From Artemisia argyi (Eukaryota > Streptophyta > Magnoliopsida > Asterales > Asteraceae), in the NCBI GenBank assembly GCA_030686995.1, contig CM060708.1, forward strand, positions 264,062,544 through 264,126,543: a DNA stretch of 64,000 bases, given 5' to 3'. Positions 32,672-42,798 of this stretch are shown in pieces. The stretch's first letter is position 1, and each line of letters starts with the position of its first letter. Made by a program: the position numbers and the translations under genes. The notes beneath the pieces are model-generated. The model saw only the letters and a program-made list of their open reading frames with translations. It searched no databases and had not been told where the DNA came from.

Positions 32672-35600
32672 TTGAAAAGTACAGAAGTAGGTATTGTTGA
32701 TAGTGGTTGTTCTAGAAGTATGTCAGGGAACAAGGACAAGATGCATGACTTTGAGCCCATAGAAGGAGGAGGCACTGTAACCTTTGGTGGTGGAGATGGC
32801 AAAATTACAGGGAAAGGAACAATTAAGACACCCTTGTTAGATTTTGAAAATGTTTATTATGTGAAGGAACTGGAGCATTTCAATCTATTCTCTGTATCAC
32901 AAATTTGTGACACTAAGAATAAAGTTTTCTTCTCTGAAGATGAGTGTCTTGTACTTTCCAAGGACTTCAAACTCCCAGAAGACACAACTGTATTGCTGAG
33001 AGTTCCTAGAACCTTCAACTTATACACATTCAATCTGAATGATGTCAAGCCAGAAGGTGATCTAACATGTTTGGTAGCCAAAGCTTCCCTGGATGAATCT
33101 AATAAATGGCATAGGAGAATGACACATGTGAATTACAAGACTATCAACAAGTTGTCCAAACTTGGTCTTGTTAAGGGCCTTCCTTCTAAACTCTTCACCA
33201 ATGAACACAATTGTATTGCTTGCAACAAGGGAAAACAACACAGAGCCTCTTACCAAGCAGTCAAAGCTGTGAGCACCATTTCAGAACCACTTCAGCTGTT
33301 GCACATGGATCTCTTTGGTCCAACTCCTATTAGAAGTATTGATCACAAGTACTTCTGCCTGGTTATCACAGATGATTATAGCAGGTTTTGCTGGGTATTC
33401 TTTCTAAAAACAAAAGATGAAACAACTCCAATTTTGAAAGAATTCATTATCTTAGTTGAAAACCAGCTAAATAAAAAGGTTAAAGGAATTAGGTGTGACA
33501 ATGGTACAGAATTCAAAAATGTTGTATTCATAGAATTCTGTAAGTCTAAGGGGATTAGAAGGGACTATAGTACTCCAAGAACCCCACAACAAAATGGGGT
33601 TGCTGAAAGGAAAAATAGAACCCTCATTGAGGCAGCAAGATCAATGCTTGCAGACTCCAAATTACCCACAATGTTTTGGACTGAAGCAGTAAGTACTGCT
33701 TGCTATGTCTTGAACAGGGTATCCATCACTAGACACCATGTCAAGACACCTTATGAACTTCTCACTGGGAAAGTTCCAGACATACATTACCTTAAGCCTT
33801 TTGGATGCAAAGTGACCATTTTAAATACTGCTGATATTCTGGGTAAGTTTGATGGGAAAGCTGATGAGGGGTATATAGTTGGTTATTCAGCTCATAGCAA
33901 GGCCTATAGGGTTTATAATCTGAATGCTAAAAGGATAGAAGAGACCCTTAATCTAAGATTTCTTGAAGATCAGCCTAATATTCAGGGACAAGGCCATTCT
34001 TGGTATTTTGACCTAGATTATTTGACTGACTATTTGGGTTATACTAGGCATGCTTCTAATCCTAATGCAGGTACCAAAGATCCAAACTCTATCCCTGCAG
34101 GTTCCATGAATGATGACTCAGACTATGAATCTGAGCCAGAAGAGAATACTTTTGTTGTACCATCTTTTCCACCTAACCATTTTGTAGGAAATCACTCTGC
34201 TGCTGAACAAGATGATGAGTCACATTATGCAGAGGATCTTGCAAGACTGCAGAAGCAAGAACATGCTGCTACTAAGGAAGCTCAGAAACTCAATGAAAAG
34301 GTTACACAAGAGACTGAAGCTATCCTACATCAATCAGCACAAGCAGTCAGTGGAAACAAGGATACTGCTGATGATTCTGCTGAAGGCACACCTATTTCCA
34401 CTGATAAGGTCCCAGATGCTGATGCTACTGATGCTCACTCTCCCATCTCTACTGAAGTCTCAGCAGACTTTGATAAGCCCTTTACAAGATTTCCAAGTCC
34501 TTCTGATCTTGGGAATTATCAGCCAAAGCCTGGCTTGTTTCACTCAGCTTCTTATGATACTGAGTTTGGACCCACAGTCAACAACCTTGATGCCAAAATT
34601 GATGTTCCACCCACAGCTACAAAAAGGATTCATAATGCTCATCCCCTATCAAAGATTATTGGAGATCCTAAAGACCCTGTTAGAACTAGAAGAACTATAA
34701 AGAATACTAAATATGGTGAAGTTGCTTTCCTCTCTTATGTCTACAATCAAAAGAGGAACAATCACACAGACTTCAAACATTGTCTGTTTGCATGCTTTCT
34801 TTCTCAGATAGAACCAACTAGTGTTCCTCAAGCACTGGCTGATTCAAGTTGGCTTGAGGCAATGCAAGAAGAAATGCTGCAATTTAAGAATCAGCAGGTT
34901 TGGATTTTGGTTCCTCTTCCTGATGGTAAATATGCCATTGGGACAAAATGGATTCTGAAGAATAAAAGAGATGCAAGGGGTATTGTGGTGAAGAACAAAG
35001 CAAGACTAGTGGCTCAAGGGTATAGACAAGAGGAAGGCATTGACTATGATGAAGTCTTTGCACCAGTGGCCAGAGTTGAAGTAATAAGGATATTTTTGGC
35101 CTATGCCTCTTATATGGGCTTCATGGTTTATCAGATGGATGTTAAAGGTGCTTTCTTATATGGTGAAATTGAAGAGGAAGTATATGTGACTCAACCCAAG
35201 GGATTTGAATACCCTGATCATCCTGAGTATGTGTACAAGGTTGTCAAAGCTCTCTATGGACTTCATCAAGCTCCCAGAGCTTGGTATGCTAGACTTTCCA
35301 CATTTCTGCTGAAGAATGGCTACAGAAGAGGTGCCATTGACAAGACTCTATTCCTCAAGAAAGATTCCAGGGATATTATTCTTGTGCAAGTGTATGTGGA
35401 TGATATTATCTTTGGTTCCACCAAAGAAGCATGGTGTAGAGAGTTTGAAGATCTGATGAAGGGAGAATTTCAGATGAGTGCCATGGGTGAACTCACTTTC
35501 TTTTTGGGTTTACAGGTTCAGCAGAAACCTGATGGTATTTTCATACATCAGGAGAAATATGTAAAAGATATGTTGTCCAAGTTTGCAATGGAGAATGTCA

Positions 35601-36334
35601 GGACTGCCACTACTCCATATGAGGCTCCCAAACCAAAGAACAATCTTGATCCTGATCTCCCTGTGAATGTTCATTTATACAGGTCAATGATTGGTTCTTT
35701 GATGTATTTGACTGCCTCAAGACCTGATATTACATTTGTTGTGAGTGCATGTTCAAGGCACCAAGTCACTCCACTTACTTCTCACATGAATGCTGTCAAA
35801 AAGATTTTTAAGTACCTAAAAGGCCAACCAAAATTAGGTCTTTAGTATACCAAAGAATCTCCATTTCAGCTAGCAGCTTATAGTGACAGTGACTATGCTG
35901 GTGCCAATTTGGATAGAAGATCCACAACTGGAGGTTGCCAATTCCTTGGAAGAAGACTGATTTCTTGGCAATGCAAGAAACAGACCATTGTTGCTACCTC
36001 TACTACTGAAGCAGAGTATGTTGCTGCTGCCAATTGTTGTGGACAGGTTCTATGGATTCAGAATCAATTACTGGATTATGGGTATAACTTCATGAATACT
36101 ACCATTTTCATTGACAATCAAAGTACCATTTGTATTGATAAAAATCTAGTTTTTCATAATAGAACCAAACATATTGAAATCAGACACCACTTTATAAGGG
36201 ATACTTATGAGAAACATTTGGTTAAAGTGGTAAAAATTCACACAGATGAGAATGTGGCAGATTTGTTAACCAAAGCATTTGATGGACCAAGGTTTCAATA
36301 TTTGGTGGTCCATATTGGAAAGCTTAACCCTTAA
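32672..36334 (+). pseudogene. pol of the Tork-like element, one in-frame stop
   Basis: The frame continues from ATG 32672 to TAA 36332-36334, interrupted by TAG at 35843-35845 within RNase H. Domains in order: protease ([12 protein letters not shown], near 32694), integrase zinc region (WHRRMTHVN...CIACNKGKQ), integrase core ([38 protein letters not shown]), a long acidic Ser/Asp/Glu-rich linker (34080-34640), reverse transcriptase ([34 protein letters not shown]) and RNase H (YSDSDYAGANLDRRSTTGG, STTEAEY, after the stop). Gag and pol are in different frames, separated by a 44 nt gap with splice-acceptor-like sequence. No other frameshift is seen in pol. Confidence 0.9.
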
Positions 36335-36868
36335 CTGCAAAGTTTAAGGGGAGGCATAAGCCTCAGGGGAGGCATATGCCTCAGGGGAGGATAATGACTG
36401 TAAACTTTGTATATTTTGTATAATTTATATAATTTTTAACACTAACCCGCTAATATGTTTGCAAGTTGTTATGAGAATGTTAGTTTCATGTTAAAGTCAC
36501 CAAGTGCTGAAGTCAAAGGAATGAGGTCAAAAGTGCTGAACATGGTTTCTTCTGATGAGTTAATTATGCTGAAGGTCTTACACAGTTGATTAATTAAAAA
36601 GATCTTTTCATTCATTCAAAGAAACAAGTTACAGCTTACATTCAAAGTTCCAACTGAATTACAATGACCATTCCTAAACATTTAGCTAATTAAGTACTAC
36701 TACTAGCTTCTATCACTTATTACAAAATACTTGAGGCTATGACAAGTACAATGATGAAGCTGAAGATGAAAATGAAAAAAGAAGAGAAGGAAGAATGTGA
36801 AGATGCTCATGAATCAAAGTCAAGAAAATACTCAAGAACTTTGTTCCATGGCAACATTCCTCAATCAT
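36335..36868 (-). other. Spacer with UTR-like sequence for the antisense ORF
   Basis: Plus-strand repeats AGGGGAGGCATA occur at 36349-36390 just after pol. From about 36868 down to 36595 the minus strand reads like a plant 3' UTR, ending with GTTTCTTTGAATGAATGAAA and T-rich sequence. This suggests a polyadenylation region for an antisense transcript. Confidence 0.4.
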
Positions 36869-37318
36869 CTACTTCAGCTTCTCCTTTCCCTTACGTATGA
36901 TCTCAGCCTTCTTGCTCTGTCCAATATGTTCTTGATGTGGAAAACCAGGTCCTGGAGCAGGAAGATCCAACACCAAATTTTGTGATGTTGGAAGAGATGG
37001 ATCCCTCTTACTTGATCTTGGTTGGGATCTCTCTAGTGTGGAAGGAGGAAGAAAGGTTGGATCTTCATTTTCTTCCTCTGAAGAGTCTTCATCAGAGGTA
37101 TAGATGAAGGGAGAGACAAGCTCTCTCTCAGCAGGAACGGGTACATTGCTTGGTTCACCCTTCCTATGAGCATTCCATTGTCTTTCTTGTGCATCCCATC
37201 GTTTCTCCAGTTCTCTTTCATAATCAGAACCATCAAGATCCCATGGATAGGGTGGTAAATCCTCTTCTGATGATGGAGATGAGGAATTTTGATCTATGGT
37301 TTCTGAGTTTGTTGACAT
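36869..37318 (-). CDS. Antisense ORF (149 aa) inside the Tork-like element
   Basis: An ATG at 37318-37316 on the minus strand opens a 149-codon frame ending TAG at 36871-36869. The protein is acidic and Ser/Pro/Glu-rich: MSTNSETIDQNSSSPSSEED, then PYPWDLDGSDYERELEKRWD, a TSDEDSSEEENED acidic patch, a Pro-rich stretch, and a Lys-rich end (KKAEIIRKGKEKLK). No membrane segment or known catalytic motif is visible. The composition is protein-like and not that of an antisense shadow of the flanking genes, because the plus strand there has no long frame of its own. Antisense ORFs are known in some Ty3 (Tat/Ogre) elements; in a copia element this is unusual. Function is unknown. Confidence 0.5.
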   Translation of the reverse strand: MSTNSETIDQNSSSPSSEEDLPPYPWDLDGSDYERELEKRWDAQERQWNAHRKGEPSNVPVPAERELVSPFIYTSDEDSSEEENEDPTFLPPSTLERSQPRSSKRDPSLPTSQNLVLDLPAPGPGFPHQEHIGQSKKAEIIRKGKEKLK

Positions 37319-37352
37319 GGTTTTGGTGGAGAATTGGGTTTTAATTGAGTAA

Positions 37353-39815
37353 ATTCATGAGTTTGAAGATAACTTTCAGACTCTTGAACCTGAGCTTACT
37401 AGACTACCTTCACCCAGTCCTTTGGGAGAGCAAATTAATGAAGACTCTCCTAATGTTGTACATGAGTCTGTTTCTCCTGCTGGGTTCAATGAAGCTCCAT
37501 ATACCACTGAGCAATCTGCTGGTAGAGCAGAGGACCCTATTACTCTCACTTTTGTATATGATTCTCTTACCAGATACATGAAAATGACTGAAGATCTCCA
37601 GAAAGAGCTTGCTGAGACCAAGACTACTCTTGGTAATGAAATTAAAAGTTTGAAAAGCAAGGTTCAAGATTTGGAGGCACAGCTGAGTCAGCAGAAGCAA
37701 AGTAAGGATGGATTGGATTCTACTGAAGTTGCAAAGGAGGCAAATTTAGATTCTCTTGAGATTCTAGCTGAAGTTGCTAGACAGTCTCATGTTGTTCCTC
37801 CTAAAGTTGCTGAAGTACCTCAATCTAAACCAAAGATACTAGTCCACAGAAGAAAAAGTACAAGACAGTATTTGGCAAGGAAAGCTGCTGAAACTTCAAA
37901 AGTGACTGATGGTGATGATGATGTGCTCATGACTGAAGCTGTAGATATACTTCAGGAGAAACAATCACTAAGTGGTGGTGCTGCTGACAAATCTGCTGAT
38001 AAAGGAAATACATCAGGAGAAGTATATTTTGTAGCAGGGAAAGAGTATTTGAATTCCCCTGTTCATCATTCATCTGAGAATCAACAAGTTTCTCCTGATA
38101 GAGAGGTTCAAGAAGTACATGATGAACCTATGGCAGATGTGAATGTTCCTCATGATGATATTGCTGAAGGAACAGATGATGACTTGGATGAGCTTGTTAC
38201 AGCTGAAGACAGAGCTGGACAAGAAAAACTATTTCAAGAATGGGAAGATTATAAGAAGAGTGCTAATATGGCTGAGGAAGAGGAAGCCAAGTTTGATGCA
38301 GAATTGGATACAGTCACTCAAAGATATGTTTCTACCTTACCCATTGAAAGACAAAGGGAATTGGATGCAGCTGTTCTAGAATTTGATGAGTCAGATTGGC
38401 AGCAGATTGGACAACAAATGCTTGATAATCCTGATGTAGCTGCAGATATTATTGGTAAAAGGGTAGAGGAGAAAGACTATTCTTCTGAAATTGTAAAAGT
38501 GCTAAAGATGAGGAAGAAGGTAGCAGATGAATTAAAAGCTAAAGCTAAAAGAGAAAAACCTATGACTCATGCACAGCAAAGGGATTATATGAGAACATAT
38601 GTGAGGAGTCAAAGCAGTTCATTATTTAATAATGCTTGGTCCAAAACAAGAGTGTGGGGACTTCCATTTGACAAACTAGTTGAGATTTATAACAAAATCA
38701 AGGCTAGGAATGACAAAGCTGGAATGGGTGCTTCCAAGAATATTCCTATTGCTGCTGAACAGGTATCTTTACCTGATACTTCTGCTGATTTACCACATGT
38801 TGCTGCTTCTGTGGATAAAGGTAAAGCAAAAGTGATGACATCAGATCCTCCAACTAGAAAGAGAACTAGGAGACAATTGGAGCAGGAAAGATTGGGTGAA
38901 GAGACTACTAGGAGGATGACTGAGGAACAAGAAGCTGAACAAAAGGCTGAGCTTGCAAGATTTCATGAACTGAAGGTAAGAGAAGTTGAAATTCAAGCTA
39001 CTAGAAACAAACAAATAAGGAAGGCTATGGATGAACAATATGCCTCTGCTGCACTTGAATCTTCTCAAGATTCTACTGATGAACAATTGGATACTCCATC
39101 AGTAGAAACTAATGCTGCAGAAGTTGAATCTGCTGAAACAGAAGTTCATGATGCTATTTATGTTCCTGGAAGAAGAGGCAAGAGAATGGCCAAAGTCAGA
39201 TCTTCACATTCCAAACAAAGTCTTATCAATGTGAATGCTTCTGATGTTTCATTTATAAGGGAAGGATCCTCTGATGATTGGCCTGTGGGAACAAGAGATG
39301 TTTTGGTTCATTGGGAGTTAAGTAAAAATGGTCAAGTTAATACCATTTATAGATTGGATAAAACTTTCATATCCTTTACATTTCTTCAACAGATTCTACA
39401 TCTTGTGGATCATCAGGATTTGGTAACTTTATATGAGTTAGTCCTTAAGTATTATGCAACTCATACTCCTGAAGGATCTGGATTGTATTTATTGGGTGAT
39501 CTTCAAGTATTGTTTGATTCTTCTACTCCCACTGGTGCAAGCTATGATATTTGGAAGAACAATCAGAGATGGAAAGTTCAGAGTTGGAAGTTCTATCCTA
39601 TGCCTTATGCTCATGTGTTGGAAACTACAACTGGTCTTAGGCTTATCATGGATCTTACCAAAAGATATCCTCTGAAAGTGTCCCTGATGGAGAAAATGTT
39701 ACAACAAAAGTTGGAGATTCCTCCTGATCCAGCAGGGAATACAAGGTTGTTTGCTGAATCTTTGGTGAAGGTTTTCAAACAAAGGATTAAGACTTCCAGA
39801 GCAGCATCTGATTAG
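37353..39815 (+). CDS. Large extra sense ORF of the Tork-like element (~800 aa)
   Basis: The frame is open from just after a TAA at 37350-37352 to TAG at 39813-39815. No ATG occurs near its 5' end; the first in-frame ATG is at about 37578 (MKMTEDLQKELAE). It may therefore start there, at a non-ATG codon, or by splicing. Features: coiled coil (TEDLQKELAETKTTLGNEIK), basic KSTRQYLARKAAE, a long acidic linker, a helical block (YMRTYVRSQSSSLFNNAW, FDKLVEIYNKIKA), a Glu/Lys/Arg-rich helix (about 38860-39060), then a folded-looking C-terminus (VHWELSKNGQVNTIYRLDKT, YPLKVSLMEKMLQQKLEIPP). From memory, similar C-terminal ORFs accompany copia elements in daisy-family annotations under unrelated names. 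No function is established. It is not gag, pol or env by any motif I can see. Confidence 0.6.
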   Translation: MHEFEDNFQTLEPELTRLPSPSPLGEQINEDSPNVVHESVSPAGFNEAPYTTEQSAGRAEDPITLTFVYDSLTRYMKMTEDLQKELAETKTTLGNEIKSLKSKVQDLEAQLSQQKQSKDGLDSTEVAKEANLDSLEILAEVARQSHVVPPKVAEVPQSKPKILVHRRKSTRQYLARKAAETSKVTDGDDDVLMTEAVDILQEKQSLSGGAADKSADKGNTSGEVYFVAGKEYLNSPVHHSSENQQVSPDREVQEVHDEPMADVNVPHDDIAEGTDDDLDELVTAEDRAGQEKLFQEWEDYKKSANMAEEEEAKFDAELDTVTQRYVSTLPIERQRELDAAVLEFDESDWQQIGQQMLDNPDVAADIIGKRVEEKDYSSEIVKVLKMRKKVADELKAKAKREKPMTHAQQRDYMRTYVRSQSSSLFNNAWSKTRVWGLPFDKLVEIYNKIKARNDKAGMGASKNIPIAAEQVSLPDTSADLPHVAASVDKGKAKVMTSDPPTRKRTRRQLEQERLGEETTRRMTEEQEAEQKAELARFHELKVREVEIQATRNKQIRKAMDEQYASAALESSQDSTDEQLDTPSVETNAAEVESAETEVHDAIYVPGRRGKRMAKVRSSHSKQSLINVNASDVSFIREGSSDDWPVGTRDVLVHWELSKNGQVNTIYRLDKTFISFTFLQQILHLVDHQDLVTLYELVLKYYATHTPEGSGLYLLGDLQVLFDSSTPTGASYDIWKNNQRWKVQSWKFYPMPYAHVLETTTGLRLIMDLTKRYPLKVSLMEKMLQQKLEIPPDPAGNTRLFAESLVKVFKQRIKTSRAASD

Positions 39816-39840
39816 GGATTTCATGTTGTATATTTGTTTT

Positions 39841-39844
<4 letters not shown>

Positions 39845-39890
<46 letters not shown>
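39845..39890 (+). repeat. 46-base A run after the extra ORF
   Basis: An uninterrupted run of 46 A begins 29 bases after the extra ORF stop, following TTTGTTTTTATT. It could be a fossil poly(A) tail of a captured transcript or a simple homopolymer. The exact length is assembly-sensitive. Confidence 0.9.
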
Positions 39891-39891
<1 letters not shown>

Positions 39892-39899
39892 ATATTGTT

Positions 39900-40619
39900 G
39901 TAGAGTATTTGTATGCAGGTTTGGTTATCAACTTACCTGATGTTGACTATTCAATCATAAAGTTGGCTAGTCCAAAGGGTACAGCTTTGGTAAAGACACA
40001 TCAAATCTGTTGATAGCTGTAATGGTTTGCTCAAAATCATAGGGTTTTCAACTCACCCATGCTTTATTGCTGAGTAGTTGAAATGGTTGTCAATTGACCA
40101 TGGATTTTTCCTTTCTGGATTCTGAATAATTGGCTAGCCCACATGTATATAGCTTGTGGTAAAGGCAGTGGAAAACCATATTTGATAATCAGTTAACCAA
40201 GATGATTTTCATCAAAATAATTGGCTAGTCCTGAGCAAACGGCTACAGGTAAAGACATCTCAAATCCGTTTATAGCTGATGATTTGCTAAAAATCATGTG
40301 GTTCTCAGTGTACCTTAGAACACTTGGCTACTCCAGTAGTGATGGCTATTGGTAAAGAGACATCAAATCCATTATTTTCAATGATTCACCTCTCACAGGA
40401 GTTAACACACCTGGAAGTGATGAGAATAGTATGAAACTAATTTGTTTTGATGTACATTTAGTCATTTGTTGCTACAAAGAATGGAGCTTTCAAGTATTTG
40501 CTGATCATAGAGATTCTGCTGAAAATGATTCTTTGCTGGTGCTATTTTATTACAATCCTCTTGGTATGTTATTTTGAAGATCTATCAAGAATCTTGAACT
40601 TAACCAGGTCAAATTCAAG
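39900..40619 (+). repeat. Diverged ~120 bp repeats before the polypurine tract
   Basis: At least four related segments contain TTGGCTAGTCC or a variant (TTGGCTAGCCC, TTGGCTACTCC), then GGTAAAGACACATCAAATC-type sequence and TTGATAGCTG-type ends. They start near 39962, 40131, 40220 and 40324. No coding frame. Confidence 0.65.
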
Positions 40620-40632
40620 ATTAGGGGAGGAT

Positions 40633-41114
40633 TGTTGGGAATTCTGTAAAGTAAGAATTCTGCTGTTGTTTCTGCTGAAGGATACTGCTGAAGAGTTGGT
40701 TTCTGCTAAAGCAGTGTATCTGCTGAAGACTAGTTTTAGCATTATTAGTTTCTGCGGATATAGTATTTCCGTATTTTATGTAATGTAGTTTGGATATGCA
40801 TGAGTTTATTTAGGAAGTGATAATGCATATCTTTTAGAAGTTTTAGAATATACGTTTCTTGTGAAACGGTTGAGGGTTCTTTGTGTATAAAAGGAACACA
40901 CGATTATGTATTGAATAACTTTTCGAGAATACTCTTATTATAATTAAAAGATCCATAGAGGATCAAGAGTTCTTAGTATCAAGCTTGTGTTTTGTTTCCG
41001 TTTTATAAATACAAGTTGCAGAGATTTTCTATTAGTGTGTTATTGATTACAGTGACATAACTAATGATTCTAGAGTGCTCAAGAAGATCTATCAAGGTCT
41101 TACAAGTTTCAACA
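40633..41114 (+). repeat. 3' LTR of the Tork-like element
   Basis: 482 bp, the same length as the 5' LTR, with about a dozen substitutions (for example GTGAAGTAAGAG versus GTAAAGTAAGAA). It ends GTTTCAACA and is followed by target duplication TGAAC. Confidence 0.93.
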
Positions 41115-41119
41115 TGAAC

Positions 41120-41769
41120 AGATGCTAATTTTCTGTGGTAATCACAGATACCCTTGCTTATGAGACTGATTTGAGATCATTCATTATTGGGAACTACTCA
41201 TGACCCGTTTGAGCCGTTTCATTTTTAGCCACTTGCTTTTTAGTTTTCTATAAGACCCATTGAAGATCAGGTATAACTTGAACAAACTTATTATATTACT
41301 ATGTTGTCATATAGGCATCGTTCTTAACTAGCGAATACCTTTGCAGTATAAAAGACGGATCAGTGTCTGGAAATTCCAGAGAAGGAAGCTGCCATAGAAA
41401 CCAACGGTGCTACAAAAACTAAGCTCCCTGATAGATAGGACTCCTGTTGCTGCTCACCAACTGGCAGAGGCCCACATTTTCCACCTATAAATTCTGAGCC
41501 TGCACAAGCGTAGTTTGCATCAGCATAGAATGTGTTACTGCATATTATCAGTACGAACGTTTTCTGTATTGATTCTTTAAGAGAATGAGGGTCATAACAA
41601 AAGACACATGTACTTCGCAATTGTCAGAGGACATTCACAAGTTAGATTTACTAAACTGTATAGATATACTAAACACATTAGTCTTTAGCACCGCATGAAG
41701 TATACTCTTTTAATTTAAGCAACTATATTTGATATACTAAATGTTATCTATTTTCCCATGTGTTATTAG
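41120..41769. other. Intergenic; possible remains of a gene end
   Basis: The plus strand at 41359-41440 can be read as an open piece ending in AIETNGATKTKLPDR and a stop, after an AG acceptor-like site. The opposite strand is also open. Neither is convincing. It is the right flank of the large copia element. Confidence 0.25.
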
Positions 41770-42590
41770 CTGACGACGGCATCTCGATTGTAAATTGTAG
41801 CACAAATATCAAGATGAAGAAAATATATTGTGGTGCTAGCCATGGAATCAGGTGCGTCTAGAATAATATAAATGTTAGATTAAAAAGCTTTCATATATTC
41901 AATAATATGACCTTGAAGAGATTTTGGCTTTTTTTTCAGAATAGGAAGTTTGGGTGAGGAAAATTAGATAGACATAGTTTCAATAGTAGTCGTGGATACA
42001 ACATTCCTTAAAGGCACTACTAATGGCCTCAGAGTTAAAACATGGCAGGTAATTTTATTTCTCGATAGAGACTACCTTTATCTCAGACTGGTCAAATTAG
42101 TGACAATGAAAAAATAGTTAAGAAATAAACATGTAAATGGGCACAAAGATGCTAAAATAGGGGGGGGGGGGGGGTTGCAACTCATAGAATCACCCATTCT
42201 AACGCATTTGGCTAATGCGCCACACTTAACTTCTACTATCATTTGTTTCCGGCACAGGGAGGATCAATATATGTTAAAAGCGTACACTACCAGAATTAAA
42301 AAATGGACAACATATGCAGCCCCATCATAATCGACCAACTCTATTGTGATTCACCTAACTCATGTCAAAACATGGTACATTGCATCCCTTCTTCAGAACT
42401 TAGAACATGAAAATTCGCAAATTTATTGCATACTATCTTGAAGGGCTGATTCTCGAACGCATCAGTTCATGCGTAACTTTGGATCAGCACCTGAAAATTG
42501 AGGTTGCTAATTGTAGTACATCTGAAAAACCTGGTACTGTTTCTGTGGAGTCTCAAGAAAAGGAGAGGGGCTGTTGGATCACAAACAAAT
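41770..42590 (+). pseudogene. Polygalacturonase (GH28) pseudogene, 3' half
   Basis: Exon-like pieces with intact splice consensus match family GH28: 41770-41851 (DDGISIVNCSTNIKM...CGASHGIR), 41940-42048 (IGSLGEEN, stop, then VVDTTFLKGTTNGLRVKTWQ) and 42258 onward (GGSIYVK...PIIIDQLYCDSPNSCQN). The last piece probably runs into a decayed end reading EVANCSTSEKPGTVS. These are the GDDC-region, GHGISIGSLG, NG.RIKTWQGG and PIIIDQ.YC landmarks of pectin-degrading wall enzymes. TAG at about 41965 and TAA at 42297-42299 lie in frame, and the second Asp-Asp motif has Gly in place of Cys. The 5' half with the signal peptide is missing. The gene is dead and truncated, next to the giant copia insertion. 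Confidence 0.75.
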
Positions 42591-42599
42591 AGTGGTAAC

Positions 42600-42752
42600 A
42601 TTAATTTTCATTTCGTTATAAACAATTGAGCCTTACCATTATTACAATCATAATGTGCAGGTCCAGGAATTATTGCTAAAGAAGTAACATTAATTTTCAT
42701 TTGCTACTTCTATTTGTTGAAGGTATGTTCAATTTTAAAGCAAGATCCCGGG

Positions 42753-42798
<46 letters not shown>

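Larger units (their letters stand above)
29368..41114 (+). mobile_element. Giant Tork-like Ty1-copia retrotransposon with extra ORFs (11.75 kb)
   Basis: It has two 482 bp LTRs (TGTTGGGAATTC...GTTTCAACA), a 5 bp target duplication TGAAC (29363-29367 and 41115-41119), a Met-tRNA primer site TGGTATCAGAGCC at 29852, and a polypurine tract ATTAGGGGAGG at 40620-40630. Gag with two CCHC knuckles and copia-ordered pol fill 29934-36334. Then, unusually, come a 149-codon antisense ORF (36869-37318), a sense ORF of about 800 codons (37353-39815), a 46-base A run, and about 730 bp of diverged repeats. Copia elements are normally about 5 kb. I counted about a dozen differences between LTRs (about 97-98% identity), consistent with the stops in gag and pol. 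Confidence 0.93.

Noticed and set aside
36865..37318. Antisense ORF as a shadow of a sense gene
   Set aside because: The plus strand here has no long frame, so the shadow explanation fails. Kept as a feature with moderate confidence.
41360..41620. 86-codon minus-strand ORF with a cysteine-rich middle
   Set aside because: No family likeness or promoter, and the plus strand is equally open here. Treated as chance in intergenic sequence.
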